Positions 19,218-27,663 of a stretch of DNA of 64,000 nt are shown here, piece by piece (position 1 is the first letter of the stretch; each line of letters begins with the position of its first letter). Location: NCBI RefSeq assembly GCF_000981505.1, contig NZ_LN827929.1, positions 310,001 to 374,000 of the forward strand, in the 5' to 3' direction. Below the pieces are notes generated by a model, which did not search any database, had not been told where the DNA came from, and saw only the letters and a program-made list of their open reading frames with translations. This stretch comes from Candidatus Methylopumilus planktonicus. GTDB taxonomy: Bacteria; Pseudomonadota; Gammaproteobacteria; Burkholderiales; Methylophilaceae. Position numbers and translations under genes: made by a program.

Positions 19218-20374
19218 AAAAGCCAGAATACCTCATTGTGGGGGCTGGTCCGGTTGGCCTAATTTTCTCTTTATTACTAGCAAAGCAAAATAAAAACTCG
19301 CATCTTTTAGAGTTAAGAAAAAAAAATGATGCAGGTTCAGATAATCGAGCATTAGCTCTCTCATATGGAACAAAACTCGTTCTTGAAAATCTTGGGATAT
19401 GGACATTATTAGAAAAAAAGATTACTCCAATTCAAAGCATTCACACAAGTCAAAAAAATAGCTTCGGACGTACTTTACTATCTGCAGAGGAATATAATTT
19501 GCCGGCATTGGGTTACGTTGTCTCTTATGGAGATTTATCAAAAGCACTTGAAGAAGAAATTAATCAATCCTCATTAGTAAAAATTAGTTATGAATTTGAA
19601 GTCTCGGCTATTGAAAATAAAGAAGATAAATCTATTTTGTATGGCCGTACTAAAAATTCACCTCTCGAAACGCCACTTTTAATACTGGCTGATGGCGGAA
19701 AAAATAATACTGATTTAATTCAAAATCTTAAAAGAAAAGAAACCAGTTATAACCATACCGCGCTTGTTACAAAAGTGACTTCAGAAATTCCACCTAAAAG
19801 TGTTGCCTATGAGAGATTTACGTCTATGGGCCCTATTGCGCTTTTGCCGAATGGGCCTAAAGAATTTTCATTGGTATGGACAGGAAAAGATTCAGACATT
19901 CAAGCGCTAGCCAAGACAAAAAAAAATGTATTTTTAGAAAAATTACATGAGCACTTTGGAGATAGAGTTGGAAGATTTATCGATTGTGAGAAGTTTATTA
20001 CCTTCCCATTAAGAAAAATTGTTCTTGCAGACTTTCCGAAATCCCACATAGTAGTCATCGGTAATTCCGCACAAACAATGCACCCAGTTGCTGGACAAGG
20101 TTTTAATACTGGAATCAGGGATGCTCATGCATTATCGAAATTAATGAATGAATCAGAGTCGGCTTATGTAGGGTCTGAATCATTTGTAAATCAATATTAT
20201 ACTTCTAGAAAGTCAGAGACAAAAAAGACGCTTTTTTTTACAGATTCTTTAGTAAATATTTTTTCAAATGACTTGGTTGGTCTATCCATAACAAGGGGAT
20301 TTGGCTTATCCCTTTTGGATAACTTTAGGCCCATCAAAAAATTTTTAGTCAGTAAAATGAGTTTTGGAAAATGA
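19214..20374 (+). CDS. ubiH: FAD-dependent ubiquinone-biosynthesis hydroxylase UbiH
   Basis: Class A flavin monooxygenase that hydroxylates the ubiquinone ring, 386 aa. The N-terminal dinucleotide-binding motif is IVGAGPVGLIFSLLLA. The FAD/ribityl motif is VVIGNSAQTMHPVAGQGFN. It overlaps pepP upstream and the second hydroxylase gene downstream by 4 bp each. The exact ring position (C1, C5 or C6) cannot be assigned by sequence alone; UbiH is chosen by position after pepP. Confidence 0.85.
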   Translation: MKKPEYLIVGAGPVGLIFSLLLAKQNKNSHLLELRKKNDAGSDNRALALSYGTKLVLENLGIWTLLEKKITPIQSIHTSQKNSFGRTLLSAEEYNLPALGYVVSYGDLSKALEEEINQSSLVKISYEFEVSAIENKEDKSILYGRTKNSPLETPLLILADGGKNNTDLIQNLKRKETSYNHTALVTKVTSEIPPKSVAYERFTSMGPIALLPNGPKEFSLVWTGKDSDIQALAKTKKNVFLEKLHEHFGDRVGRFIDCEKFITFPLRKIVLADFPKSHIVVIGNSAQTMHPVAGQGFNTGIRDAHALSKLMNESESAYVGSESFVNQYYTSRKSETKKTLFFTDSLVNIFSNDLVGLSITRGFGLSLLDNFRPIKKFLVSKMSFGK

Positions 20375-21537
20375 TTCAACCATCGAGTGATGTATTGATT
20401 TTAGGCTCAGGCATTGTGGGGATGGCTTCTTTAATCGCTATAGATAAATATGATATCAAGGCAACGCTATTATCAGAAGTAACAGCCCTTCACAAAAAAG
20501 AAGTTGACCCTAGATTTTATGCAATTACGCCAGGTGTTAAAACATGGCTAGAAAAAAATGGCGTATGGGCTTTTTTGCCTGAAAAAGAAGTATTTTCAGT
20601 GCGATCTATTACTGTTTACTCGGATAAGGGACTTTCATCTTTAAAATTTAATAATGATGATGTAGACATGAATGAGCTTGCATTTATTGTGAATCATGAT
20701 GAGCTTGAAAAAGCATTTATTTATCGAGTAAGCGACATAAACCATGAGAAAATTAAAACAGACAAGATTGAGTCTCTAAGTGTAGGAGCGAAAGATATAA
20801 ATATCACTTATGCGAATGACAATATACGCCAATTTAAATTGATCATTGGCGCTGACGGATCGAATTCTTGGCTTCGTAGCCAGTCATCTATAAATTTCAG
20901 GAATAAAGATTTTGATCAGACAGCAATAGTGTTTAATATTAAAACTTTAAAAGCACATCAAGGATGTGCTTATCAAAAATTTATGTATCACGGTATATTG
21001 GCATTACTTCCTATATATTTAGATGAATTTTCGGTTGTATATTCTTTAAATAATGAGATGCTTAAAGAATATAAAAGCTTTACCGATACTAAATTCATTC
21101 AAATGTTAAAAAATGAAATAGGTGAAGTGTTCGGAGATATTTCCTTAACAACAAAGCGCCAATACTTCCCTTTAAACATGAAGATTAATGAATCATTAAT
21201 TTCAGATCGTATTTTACTTGTAGGAGATGCAGCTCACCAGGTCCATCCGCTTGCAGGCCAGGGTTTAAATTTAGGTTTAAGAGATGTAATAGAAATTGAT
21301 AAATTATTAAGCTCAAATAAAAAATATCATCATGATCTTGGATTAAAGACTTTTCTTAAAAAATATAATCGCAATAGAAAGACTGATATATTAACCTTGA
21401 GCTATTTAACAGATAAGTTAAGCTCTCTTTTTATATCTAAAAATCATATTGTGGATTTTGTAATTAATTTTGGACTTAATAAAATTGATCAAAATCAGCT
21501 GATTAAAAAAATTCTTATAAAAAAAGCAATTCATTAA
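20371..21537 (+). CDS. Second FAD-dependent ubiquinone-biosynthesis hydroxylase (UbiI/UbiF type)
   Basis: Paralogue of the preceding gene, 388 aa, with LGSGIVGMASLIA at the N-terminus, IIGADGSNSWLRSQ (DG motif) and LLVGDAAHQVHPLAGQGLN. Two such enzymes side by side can cover more than one ring hydroxylation. UbiI (C5) or UbiF (C6), or a broader UbiL/UbiM-type activity, are all possible, so no symbol is given. Its TAA is directly followed by the ATG that I take as the dsbC start. Confidence 0.82.
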   Translation: MIQPSSDVLILGSGIVGMASLIAIDKYDIKATLLSEVTALHKKEVDPRFYAITPGVKTWLEKNGVWAFLPEKEVFSVRSITVYSDKGLSSLKFNNDDVDMNELAFIVNHDELEKAFIYRVSDINHEKIKTDKIESLSVGAKDINITYANDNIRQFKLIIGADGSNSWLRSQSSINFRNKDFDQTAIVFNIKTLKAHQGCAYQKFMYHGILALLPIYLDEFSVVYSLNNEMLKEYKSFTDTKFIQMLKNEIGEVFGDISLTTKRQYFPLNMKINESLISDRILLVGDAAHQVHPLAGQGLNLGLRDVIEIDKLLSSNKKYHHDLGLKTFLKKYNRNRKTDILTLSYLTDKLSSLFISKNHIVDFVINFGLNKIDQNQLIKKILIKKAIH

Positions 21538-22256
21538 ATGACGACTTTAAAAAAATTATAGTACTTCTCTTATCTTTACCTTCTTTTTATTTGATGGCAG
21601 ATGAAGCCAATTTAAAAAAGATGATTGAAGCTTCTTACCCAAAATACAAGGTTGAGAGCATCAAGAAAACTTCTTACAGTGGACTCTACGAAGTTTTTAT
21701 GGGCGGTCAAATTGTTTATACAGATGAAAAATTTTCATTTCTTATTGCAGAGGGCCGTATTGTTGACCCAAAAACAAAGAAGGATGTAACGGGAGAGCGC
21801 CTCGAAGATTTAACTAAAATCGATTTTTCATCGCTACCTCTTGCCTCAGCAATTAAAACTATCAAAGGTGACGGGTCTAGAAAATTAGTTGTTTTTTCAG
21901 ATGTTGATTGTCCTTTTTGTAAAAGGCTTGAGCAGAATGAATTTACACATTTAAATAATATTACGATTTATACATTTCTCTTTCCAATTGAAAAGTTGCA
22001 TCCAGATGCTAAGAATAAATCACGACTTATTTGGTGCGCTAAAGACCGCTCAAAAGCCTGGCTTGATTGGTCGTTAAATGAGGCGTTGCCTTCTGGCAAA
22101 GCAAATTGTGAAGCACCTACAGAACAAGTGCTTGAATTAGGCTCAAAGTTAGGGATCACATCTACGCCGACCCTTATTTTTTCTGATGGCAAGCGAATGT
22201 TAGGTGCTCAGTCTTATAAAGAGATAGAAAAAGTGTTAAACAGCATTAAATTATAA
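21538..22256 (+). CDS. dsbC: Thiol:disulfide interchange protein DsbC, signal peptide frameshifted at a poly-A run
   Basis: Periplasmic disulfide isomerase. The mature part has an N-terminal dimerisation domain, a thioredoxin fold with active site DVDCPFCKRLE, a second Cys pair (IWCAKD and ANCEAP) and the cis-Pro region TSTPTLIF. In the frame given, only TTG 21591 or ATG 21594 can start it, which leaves no signal peptide. The ATG at 21538, right after the preceding stop, reads MTTLKKL and then a TAG. Adding one A to the A7 run at 21549-21555 gives MTTLKKIIVLLLSLPSFYLM followed by ADEAN, a good signal peptide. The corrected protein is 239 aa, the normal DsbC length. Confidence 0.82.
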
Positions 22257-22278
22257 GGTCTTTTAGGCAACAAATAGC

Positions 22279-22307
22279 TTGACATTTATTCCTAAACAAC
22301 GTAAAAA
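22279..22307 (+). promoter_or_regulatory. Probable sigma-70 promoter of the cold-shock gene
   Basis: TTGACA (22279-22284, perfect -35) is followed after 17 bp by TAAAAA (22302-22307, weak -10). This predicts a 5' leader of roughly 115 nt before the csp ATG at 22430. Long leaders are known for cold-shock mRNAs, where they help cold-dependent translation. Confidence 0.55.
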
Positions 22308-22429
22308 AGCTCCCAGGTGTTTGGTTTCGAGTTTTATTTAGCTAGCTTTAATTTATATTTAAGTAGTGCTTTAGTTCTTGATTCAAACTTTTGGGGGGCC
22401 TCCCTTGTTTAAAGTTAAGGATTTATGAA

Positions 22430-22633
22430 ATGGCAACAGGTACAGTAAAGTGGTTTAATGATTCAAAAGGTTTTGGTTTTATTACTCCTGATGATGGTGG
22501 TGATGATTTATTCGCTCACTTCTCAGCAATCGTAGATACAGGATATAAAAGTCTTAAAGAAGGTCAAAGAGTAACTTTTGACGTTACAGACGGACCAAAA
22601 GGCAAGCAAGCTTCAAATATAAATAAAGCCTAG
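22430..22633 (+). CDS. Cold-shock protein (CspA family)
   Basis: Single cold-shock domain, 67 aa, that binds single-stranded RNA or DNA. RNP1 is KGFGFITP and RNP2 is DLFAHFS, after the N-terminal MATGTVKWFND. The ATG at 22430 is preceded by TTAAGGATT as ribosome-binding site. An upstream in-frame ATG would add 13 residues foreign to the family. It stands alone between its own promoter and a hairpin terminator, which fits a highly expressed monocistronic mRNA. Which Csp paralogue it is cannot be told. Confidence 0.95.
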   Translation: MATGTVKWFNDSKGFGFITPDDGGDDLFAHFSAIVDTGYKSLKEGQRVTFDVTDGPKGKQASNINKA

Positions 22634-22650
22634 TTTCAAATTAAATAAAT

Positions 22651-22677
22651 AAGCCCGCGAAAGCGGGCTTTTTTTTT
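22651..22677. terminator. Bidirectional rho-independent terminator between csp and icd
   Basis: Perfect 8-bp stem AAGCCCGC / GCGGGCTT with a GAAA tetraloop, followed on the plus strand by a T9 tract (22669-22677). It lies 17 bp after the csp stop. The opposite side abuts the icd stop codon (22676-22678), and the minus-strand reading is followed by a T-rich tract. It probably serves both convergent genes. Confidence 0.9.
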
Positions 22678-23914
22678 ACATATAACTTATGATGGCGTCA
22701 GCAAAGCTATCTGTGGATAGCGCATCTCCATTATTTAATTGTGATGAAAAATCTTGAGTGACTTTTTGAGCTACTAATGTTTTTCTAAATGCTGATAAGA
22801 GTATGCCAGCAGCTTCCGACCATCCCATATGTCTTAACATCATTTCAGCAGACAGAATAAGAGAACTGGGGTTGGCGATTTTTTTACCCGCAATGCTTGG
22901 AGCGGAACCATGAGTCGCTTCAAAAATAACAGTCGAATCTGATAAATTAGCACCCGGTGCAATACCAATACCTCCAACTTGAGCAGCTAATGCATCTGAA
23001 ATGTAGTCTCCGTTAAGATTAAGCGTGGCTACAACATCATATTTGCTTGGGTGGAGTAAAATTTCCTGCAAAAAGGCATCTGCAATACAATCATTGATAA
23101 TGAGGCCGTTATCACATTTAAAACCGGTTTTTCCTTCAATAGCTTTAGCACCAAACTCATCTCGGGCTAGCTCATATCCCCATTCTTTAAACCCACCTTC
23201 AGTAAATTTCATAATATTGCCTTTGTGGACCAGCGTCACCGATCTTTTTTTATGCTCAATAGCATACTCAATCGCTTTTCTTATCAGCCTTTGGCTGCCT
23301 TCTTTAGAAACAGGTTTAATACCTATAGCAGTTGATTCGGGGAAGCGAATTTTATTTTTAATACCCAATTCTGAAATCATTTGAATAATTTTCTTGGATT
23401 CCTCGGAGTATGCTTGCCATTCAATCCCTGCGTAAATATCCTCTGTATTTTCTCTAAAAATAACCATATTAGTTTTTTCAGGATTTTTTAGAGGGCTTGG
23501 CACACCATCAAAGTACTCAATAGGTCTTAAGCAGACGTATAGATCTAGTTCTTGTCTCATTGCTACATTAAGAGATCTAATACCTCCACTCACGGGCGTC
23601 GTGAGCGGGCCTTTAATTGATACAACGCACTCTTTCATAGCATCAAGAGTTTCTTGAGGTAGCCATGTATCATTGTCGTATGTTTTTGTAGCTTTTTCTC
23701 CCGCATAAATTTCCATCCAAGCAATTTCCTTTTCCCCACCATAAGCTTTTAAGACAGCATGATTGACGACTTTAAGCATTGCCGGTGTAATGTCTACACC
23801 AATGCCATCGCCTTCAATAAATGGGATAATGGGACGGTCTGGAACATTCAAAGATAAGTTTGAATTGACTGTAATTTTAGATGCATTTTTTGGAAAATTA
23901 ATTTTACTAAGCAT
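22676..23914 (-). CDS. icd: Isocitrate dehydrogenase (NADP-dependent)
   Basis: Oxidises isocitrate to 2-oxoglutarate, 412 aa, homodimeric E. coli-like type. Visible are SGGIRSLNVAMRQELDLYVCLRP (substrate Ser and Arg residues), ENTEDIYAGIEW, the NLNGDYISDALAA metal-binding Asp region and FEATHGSAPSIAG. It is divergent from rluE with only 20 bp between start codons and convergent with csp. In a cell with a partial TCA cycle it would mainly supply 2-oxoglutarate for glutamate. Confidence 0.96.
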   Translation of the reverse strand: MLSKINFPKNASKITVNSNLSLNVPDRPIIPFIEGDGIGVDITPAMLKVVNHAVLKAYGGEKEIAWMEIYAGEKATKTYDNDTWLPQETLDAMKECVVSIKGPLTTPVSGGIRSLNVAMRQELDLYVCLRPIEYFDGVPSPLKNPEKTNMVIFRENTEDIYAGIEWQAYSEESKKIIQMISELGIKNKIRFPESTAIGIKPVSKEGSQRLIRKAIEYAIEHKKRSVTLVHKGNIMKFTEGGFKEWGYELARDEFGAKAIEGKTGFKCDNGLIINDCIADAFLQEILLHPSKYDVVATLNLNGDYISDALAAQVGGIGIAPGANLSDSTVIFEATHGSAPSIAGKKIANPSSLILSAEMMLRHMGWSEAAGILLSAFRKTLVAQKVTQDFSSQLNNGDALSTDSFADAIISYM

Positions 23915-23934
23915 TCATACTCACTTTTATTTTA

Positions 23935-24471
23935 ATGAAAATACTATTTAATAAGCCTTACGGTGTGGTTTGTCAGTTTAGTAAGCATGACAACCATAAA
24001 ACCTTAAAAGATTTTATTCCAATACCTAATGTTTATCCTGCAGGAAGGCTTGACACTGATAGTGAAGGTTTAATTATTCTAACTGATGATGGGATATTTC
24101 AACATCAAATTAGTGATCCAAAATACAAAATGCAAAAAACTTATTGGGCTCAGGTTGAGGGCACACCAAAAGAGAGTGATTTAGAGGAATTAAGACAAGG
24201 CGTTGATTTAGGAGAATTTAAAACATTACCCGCAGAAGTAAAAATGATAAATGAACCTAAAATATTATGGGAAAGAATTCCGCCAATTAGAGAGAGAAAA
24301 ATGATTGCCACAACCTGGCTTGAAATTAAAATATCAGAAGGTAAAAATCGTCAAGTAAGAAGAATGACTGGAAAAATTGGATACCCCACCCTAAGATTAA
24401 TTCGTTTTGCGATTGGACCTTATAACTTAGATGAATTAGATCTTAGTGCCTATAAAATTCTCCATGATTAA
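23935..24471 (+). CDS. rluE: 23S rRNA pseudouridine synthase (RluE-like)
   Basis: Small RsuA-family pseudouridine synthase without an S4 domain, 178 aa. Starts with ILFNKPYGVVCQF, and the catalytic Asp is in PAGRLDTDSEGLIILTDDG. ISEGKNRQVRRMTGKIGYPT closes the active site. The short length without S4 favours RluE over RluB or RsuA. Divergent from icd. Confidence 0.88.
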   Translation: MKILFNKPYGVVCQFSKHDNHKTLKDFIPIPNVYPAGRLDTDSEGLIILTDDGIFQHQISDPKYKMQKTYWAQVEGTPKESDLEELRQGVDLGEFKTLPAEVKMINEPKILWERIPPIRERKMIATTWLEIKISEGKNRQVRRMTGKIGYPTLRLIRFAIGPYNLDELDLSAYKILHD

Positions 24472-24579
24472 AAAATTATTTTTGATTCATACCTTAAGGA
24501 TTGGGATTAAAGGAGTGCTACCCCGTTAATAAGCAACCGATTATGATAAAATTTAGCTACATTTATTCGAAGCATATCT

Positions 24580-25665
24580 ATGTCAGGTAATACTCTAGGT
24601 ACTTTATTTACACTTACTTCTTTTGGTGAATCACATGGCGCAGCTATAGGCGGTATTGTGGACGGCTGTCCGCCAGGATTGGATTTGTCGGAAGAAGATT
24701 TGCAAATAGACTTGGATAGAAGAAAACCTGGCACCTCAAAGCATGTGACTCAACGCAAGGAAGAAGATAAGGTTGAGATTTTATCTGGTGTATTTGAAGG
24801 TAAAACAACAGGTGCACCTATCGGGTTTATTATTCGCAATACAGATCAACGAAGTCAAGACTATTCAAAAATTAAAGATGTATTCCGCCCCGGACATGCA
24901 GACTATACATACGCCCACAAATATGGAATAAGAGACTATAGGGGTGGCGGAAGATCAAGCGCTAGGGAGACCGCTGTTAGAGTTGCTGCAGGCGCTATTG
25001 CAAAAAAATGGTTACTTAAGAAATATGGAACTACAATCCGAGCATACTTGAGTCAAATGGGCGCTATTCAAATAGCATTTAAAAACTGGGAAGATGTAAA
25101 TAAAAATCCATTTTTTTGCCCTAATCAAGATCAGGTAATTGAGCTAGAAGAATATTTAGATGGCATTCGTGCCGACAGAGATTCGGTAGGTGCAAAAATT
25201 ACTGTGGTTGCTGAGAATGTGCCTGTGGGATTTGGTGAGCCTATTTTTGGAAGATTAGACGCTGAAATTGCTCATGCAATGATGGGTATTAATGCTGTAA
25301 AAGGCGTTGATATTGGCAAAGGCTTCGGCTCTATCATTCAAAAAGGTAGTGAGCATGGCGACGAACTGACCCCACAAGGTTTTTTGACAAATAATGCAGG
25401 CGGTATTTTAGGGGGCATTTCGACAGGCCAGCCTATTATTGCTCATGTGGCATTTAAGCCAACCTCAAGCATTCCTCAAGATCGAAAATCAATCAACACA
25501 AAAGGCGAAGCCGTTCTGATGCAAACAACAGGCCGTCATGACCCTTGTGTTGCTATAAGAGCGACGCCTATTGTTGAAGCTATGTTAGCTTTGGTTATTA
25601 TGGATCAAGCATTAAGACATCGAGCACAAAACGCGGATGTAATTGTGCACACACCTAAAATTTAG
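24580..25665 (+). CDS. aroC: Chorismate synthase
   Basis: Converts EPSP to chorismate using reduced FMN, last step of the shikimate pathway, 361 aa. N-terminal TFGESHGAAIGGIVDGCPPG (here with S before FGESHG), RPGHADYTY with GGGRSSARETAVRVAAGA, and GRHDPCVAIRATPIVEAM are the family signatures. The 108-bp gap upstream is likely its promoter region. Its TAG overlaps the GTG start of the next gene by one base. Confidence 0.97.
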   Translation: MSGNTLGTLFTLTSFGESHGAAIGGIVDGCPPGLDLSEEDLQIDLDRRKPGTSKHVTQRKEEDKVEILSGVFEGKTTGAPIGFIIRNTDQRSQDYSKIKDVFRPGHADYTYAHKYGIRDYRGGGRSSARETAVRVAAGAIAKKWLLKKYGTTIRAYLSQMGAIQIAFKNWEDVNKNPFFCPNQDQVIELEEYLDGIRADRDSVGAKITVVAENVPVGFGEPIFGRLDAEIAHAMMGINAVKGVDIGKGFGSIIQKGSEHGDELTPQGFLTNNAGGILGGISTGQPIIAHVAFKPTSSIPQDRKSINTKGEAVLMQTTGRHDPCVAIRATPIVEAMLALVIMDQALRHRAQNADVIVHTPKI

Positions 25666-26834
25666 TGAGTTCTAGCCATAATCTTCATTGGCGTTTATCG
25701 CGTTTTTATTTCTTTTATTATTTCTTCGTAGGTTCTTTTGTCCCTTATTGGGGAATTTATCTACAATCAGAAAATTTTTCACCTTCAAGCATTGGCATTC
25801 TTCTATCTTTATTCCAAATCAGTCGCATCGTTGCCCCTAATTTTTGGGGGTGGTTAGCCGACCATTCAGGTCATCGAGTTAAATGGATAAAGCTGACATC
25901 ATTTCTAGGTCTCATAGGGTTTATAGGTGTTTTTTGGGCAAAGGGTTTTTTTTGGATCTTTTTAGTAATGTCAGCATTAAGTTTATTTACGAGTTCAACA
26001 TTACCTCTTGCGGAATCTTTAACTCTCGCACATTTAGCAACTACAGATGGGCATTACAGCAGAATAAGATTATGGGGATCAATCGGATTTATTGTGGCGT
26101 CATTATTCTTAGGCTATTTAATAGATCTTCAAGGAATTAATATTTTATTGTGGGGTTTACTCATAACTCAAGCCATTATATTTTTCTTATCAAATACCAT
26201 CCCTGAAGCTAAGGAGATTCACCACAAAAAAAACGATTTATCTATTTGGAAGATTATCAAAACACCATCTGTAGTAGCGCTTTTAATCGGATGCACTTTA
26301 ATGGTTTCAGCTCACGGAGTGCTCTATAATTTTTATTCAATCTACCTAAAAGAGCATGGATATAGCAGTGCTATGATAGGATGGCTTTGGGCGGTTGGTG
26401 TTATTTGTGAAATTTTTATTTTTATGTTGATGCCAAAAATTTTACGTCGGTACTCACTTAAAACAATTTTATTAATAAGTTTATTTTTAGGTGTGATTCG
26501 ATTTATTCTCATAGGAGCTTCTCCTGATCACTTCTATTTATTACTCATAGCACAAATGTTTCATGCTGCAACCTTTGGAAGTTTTCACGCAGCCTCAATT
26601 GAGGTTATTGCTTACTTTTTTAAAGGGCGAAATCAGTCAAGGGGGCAGGCAATTTATAATAGTGTAGCTTATGGAATTGGAGGAACTATTGGGGGTTTAG
26701 GCGGCGGTTATTTAATACAATATCTTGGCGGTCAGCTTGGTTTTATGATCGCTGCTATATCACCACTCATTGGATTTATAGTGATTTGGTATGGATTAAA
26801 ATTAAAAATTAAAGGCAATAAAGTATTTGGCTAA
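25665..26834 (+). CDS. Major facilitator superfamily transporter (HcaT/nucleoside-symporter-like)
   Basis: Inner-membrane transporter of 389 aa with about 12 hydrophobic helices in two halves. YFFVGSFVPYWGIYLQSENFS at the N-terminus and WGWLADHSGHRVKW (loop 2-3) resemble the MFS_1-like/HcaT group. Start is GTG at 25665, overlapping the aroC stop (TAGTG), so it is probably co-transcribed with aroC. The substrate cannot be inferred; co-transcription with aroC does not prove an aromatic substrate. Confidence 0.82.
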   Translation: MSSSHNLHWRLSRFYFFYYFFVGSFVPYWGIYLQSENFSPSSIGILLSLFQISRIVAPNFWGWLADHSGHRVKWIKLTSFLGLIGFIGVFWAKGFFWIFLVMSALSLFTSSTLPLAESLTLAHLATTDGHYSRIRLWGSIGFIVASLFLGYLIDLQGINILLWGLLITQAIIFFLSNTIPEAKEIHHKKNDLSIWKIIKTPSVVALLIGCTLMVSAHGVLYNFYSIYLKEHGYSSAMIGWLWAVGVICEIFIFMLMPKILRRYSLKTILLISLFLGVIRFILIGASPDHFYLLLIAQMFHAATFGSFHAASIEVIAYFFKGRNQSRGQAIYNSVAYGIGGTIGGLGGGYLIQYLGGQLGFMIAAISPLIGFIVIWYGLKLKIKGNKVFG

Positions 26835-26836
26835 GA

Positions 26837-27628
26837 CTAGCCCTCAATCAATGCGTAAGCTGAATGATTATGAATAGATTCGAAGTTTTCAGACTCCACT
26901 ACAAAGTGATTGATTCTTTTTTCTAGTTTTAGTTGAGCCGCAACGTCTCTTACCATATCTTCTACAAATTTAGGATTGTCGTAAGCTTTCTCAGTCACAT
27001 ATTTTTCATCAGGTCTTTTTAGTAGACCATAAAGCTCAGATGATGCCTGTTTTTCAATAAGCTCAATTAATTCTTCTACCCAAATAAATTTATTAATTTC
27101 AGCCGTAACTGTGACGTGAGATCTTTGATTATGCGCCCCATAATCTGAAATTTTCTTTGAGCATGGACAAAGGCTCGTAACGGGAACTACAACTTTGATT
27201 GTATTTTTGAATTTTCCATCAACAATTTTTCCAATAAAACTTACTTCATAATCTAAAAGACTTTTAACACCGGAAACAGGTGCAGTTTTATTAATAAAAT
27301 ATGGAAACGTCATTTCAACATCACAAGATTTTGATTCAAGCCGCTTAATCATTTCTCTTAAAATATTTTCAAAAGACTCAACAGAAATTTCTCGTTCATT
27401 CATGTTTAAGATTTCGACAAATCTAGACATATGAGTACCTTTAAAATTATGCGGCAAATATACATACATATTGAATGTTGCAATTGTATGTTGAGCGCCG
27501 CCCGTTTTATCTTTTACGAGTACGGGATGCTTTATAGATTTAATGCCAACTTTATCAATATCCAAACTCCTTAAATCAGTGGAGCTTTGAACATCTTCAA
27601 TCGGGCAGACGTGGTCGCTTGTTGTCAT
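26837..27628 (-). CDS. folE2: GTP cyclohydrolase, FolE2 type
   Basis: Converts GTP to dihydroneopterin triphosphate for folate-type cofactors, 263 aa. The metal-binding Cys is in TSLCPCSKKISDYGAHNQRS, the FolE2 signature; the N-terminal GAQHTIATFNMYVYLP and the C-terminal NHFVVESENFESIHNHSAYA also fit. FolE2 does not need zinc strictly, unlike FolE1. It is the last gene of the esterase-xseB-ispA-dxs-folE2 run, 35 bp after dxs. Confidence 0.95.
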   Translation of the reverse strand: MTTSDHVCPIEDVQSSTDLRSLDIDKVGIKSIKHPVLVKDKTGGAQHTIATFNMYVYLPHNFKGTHMSRFVEILNMNEREISVESFENILREMIKRLESKSCDVEMTFPYFINKTAPVSGVKSLLDYEVSFIGKIVDGKFKNTIKVVVPVTSLCPCSKKISDYGAHNQRSHVTVTAEINKFIWVEELIELIEKQASSELYGLLKRPDEKYVTEKAYDNPKFVEDMVRDVAAQLKLEKRINHFVVESENFESIHNHSAYALIEG

Positions 27629-27663
27629 AATAAAGAATTAAATATTAATACTTGAGTGTAGCA

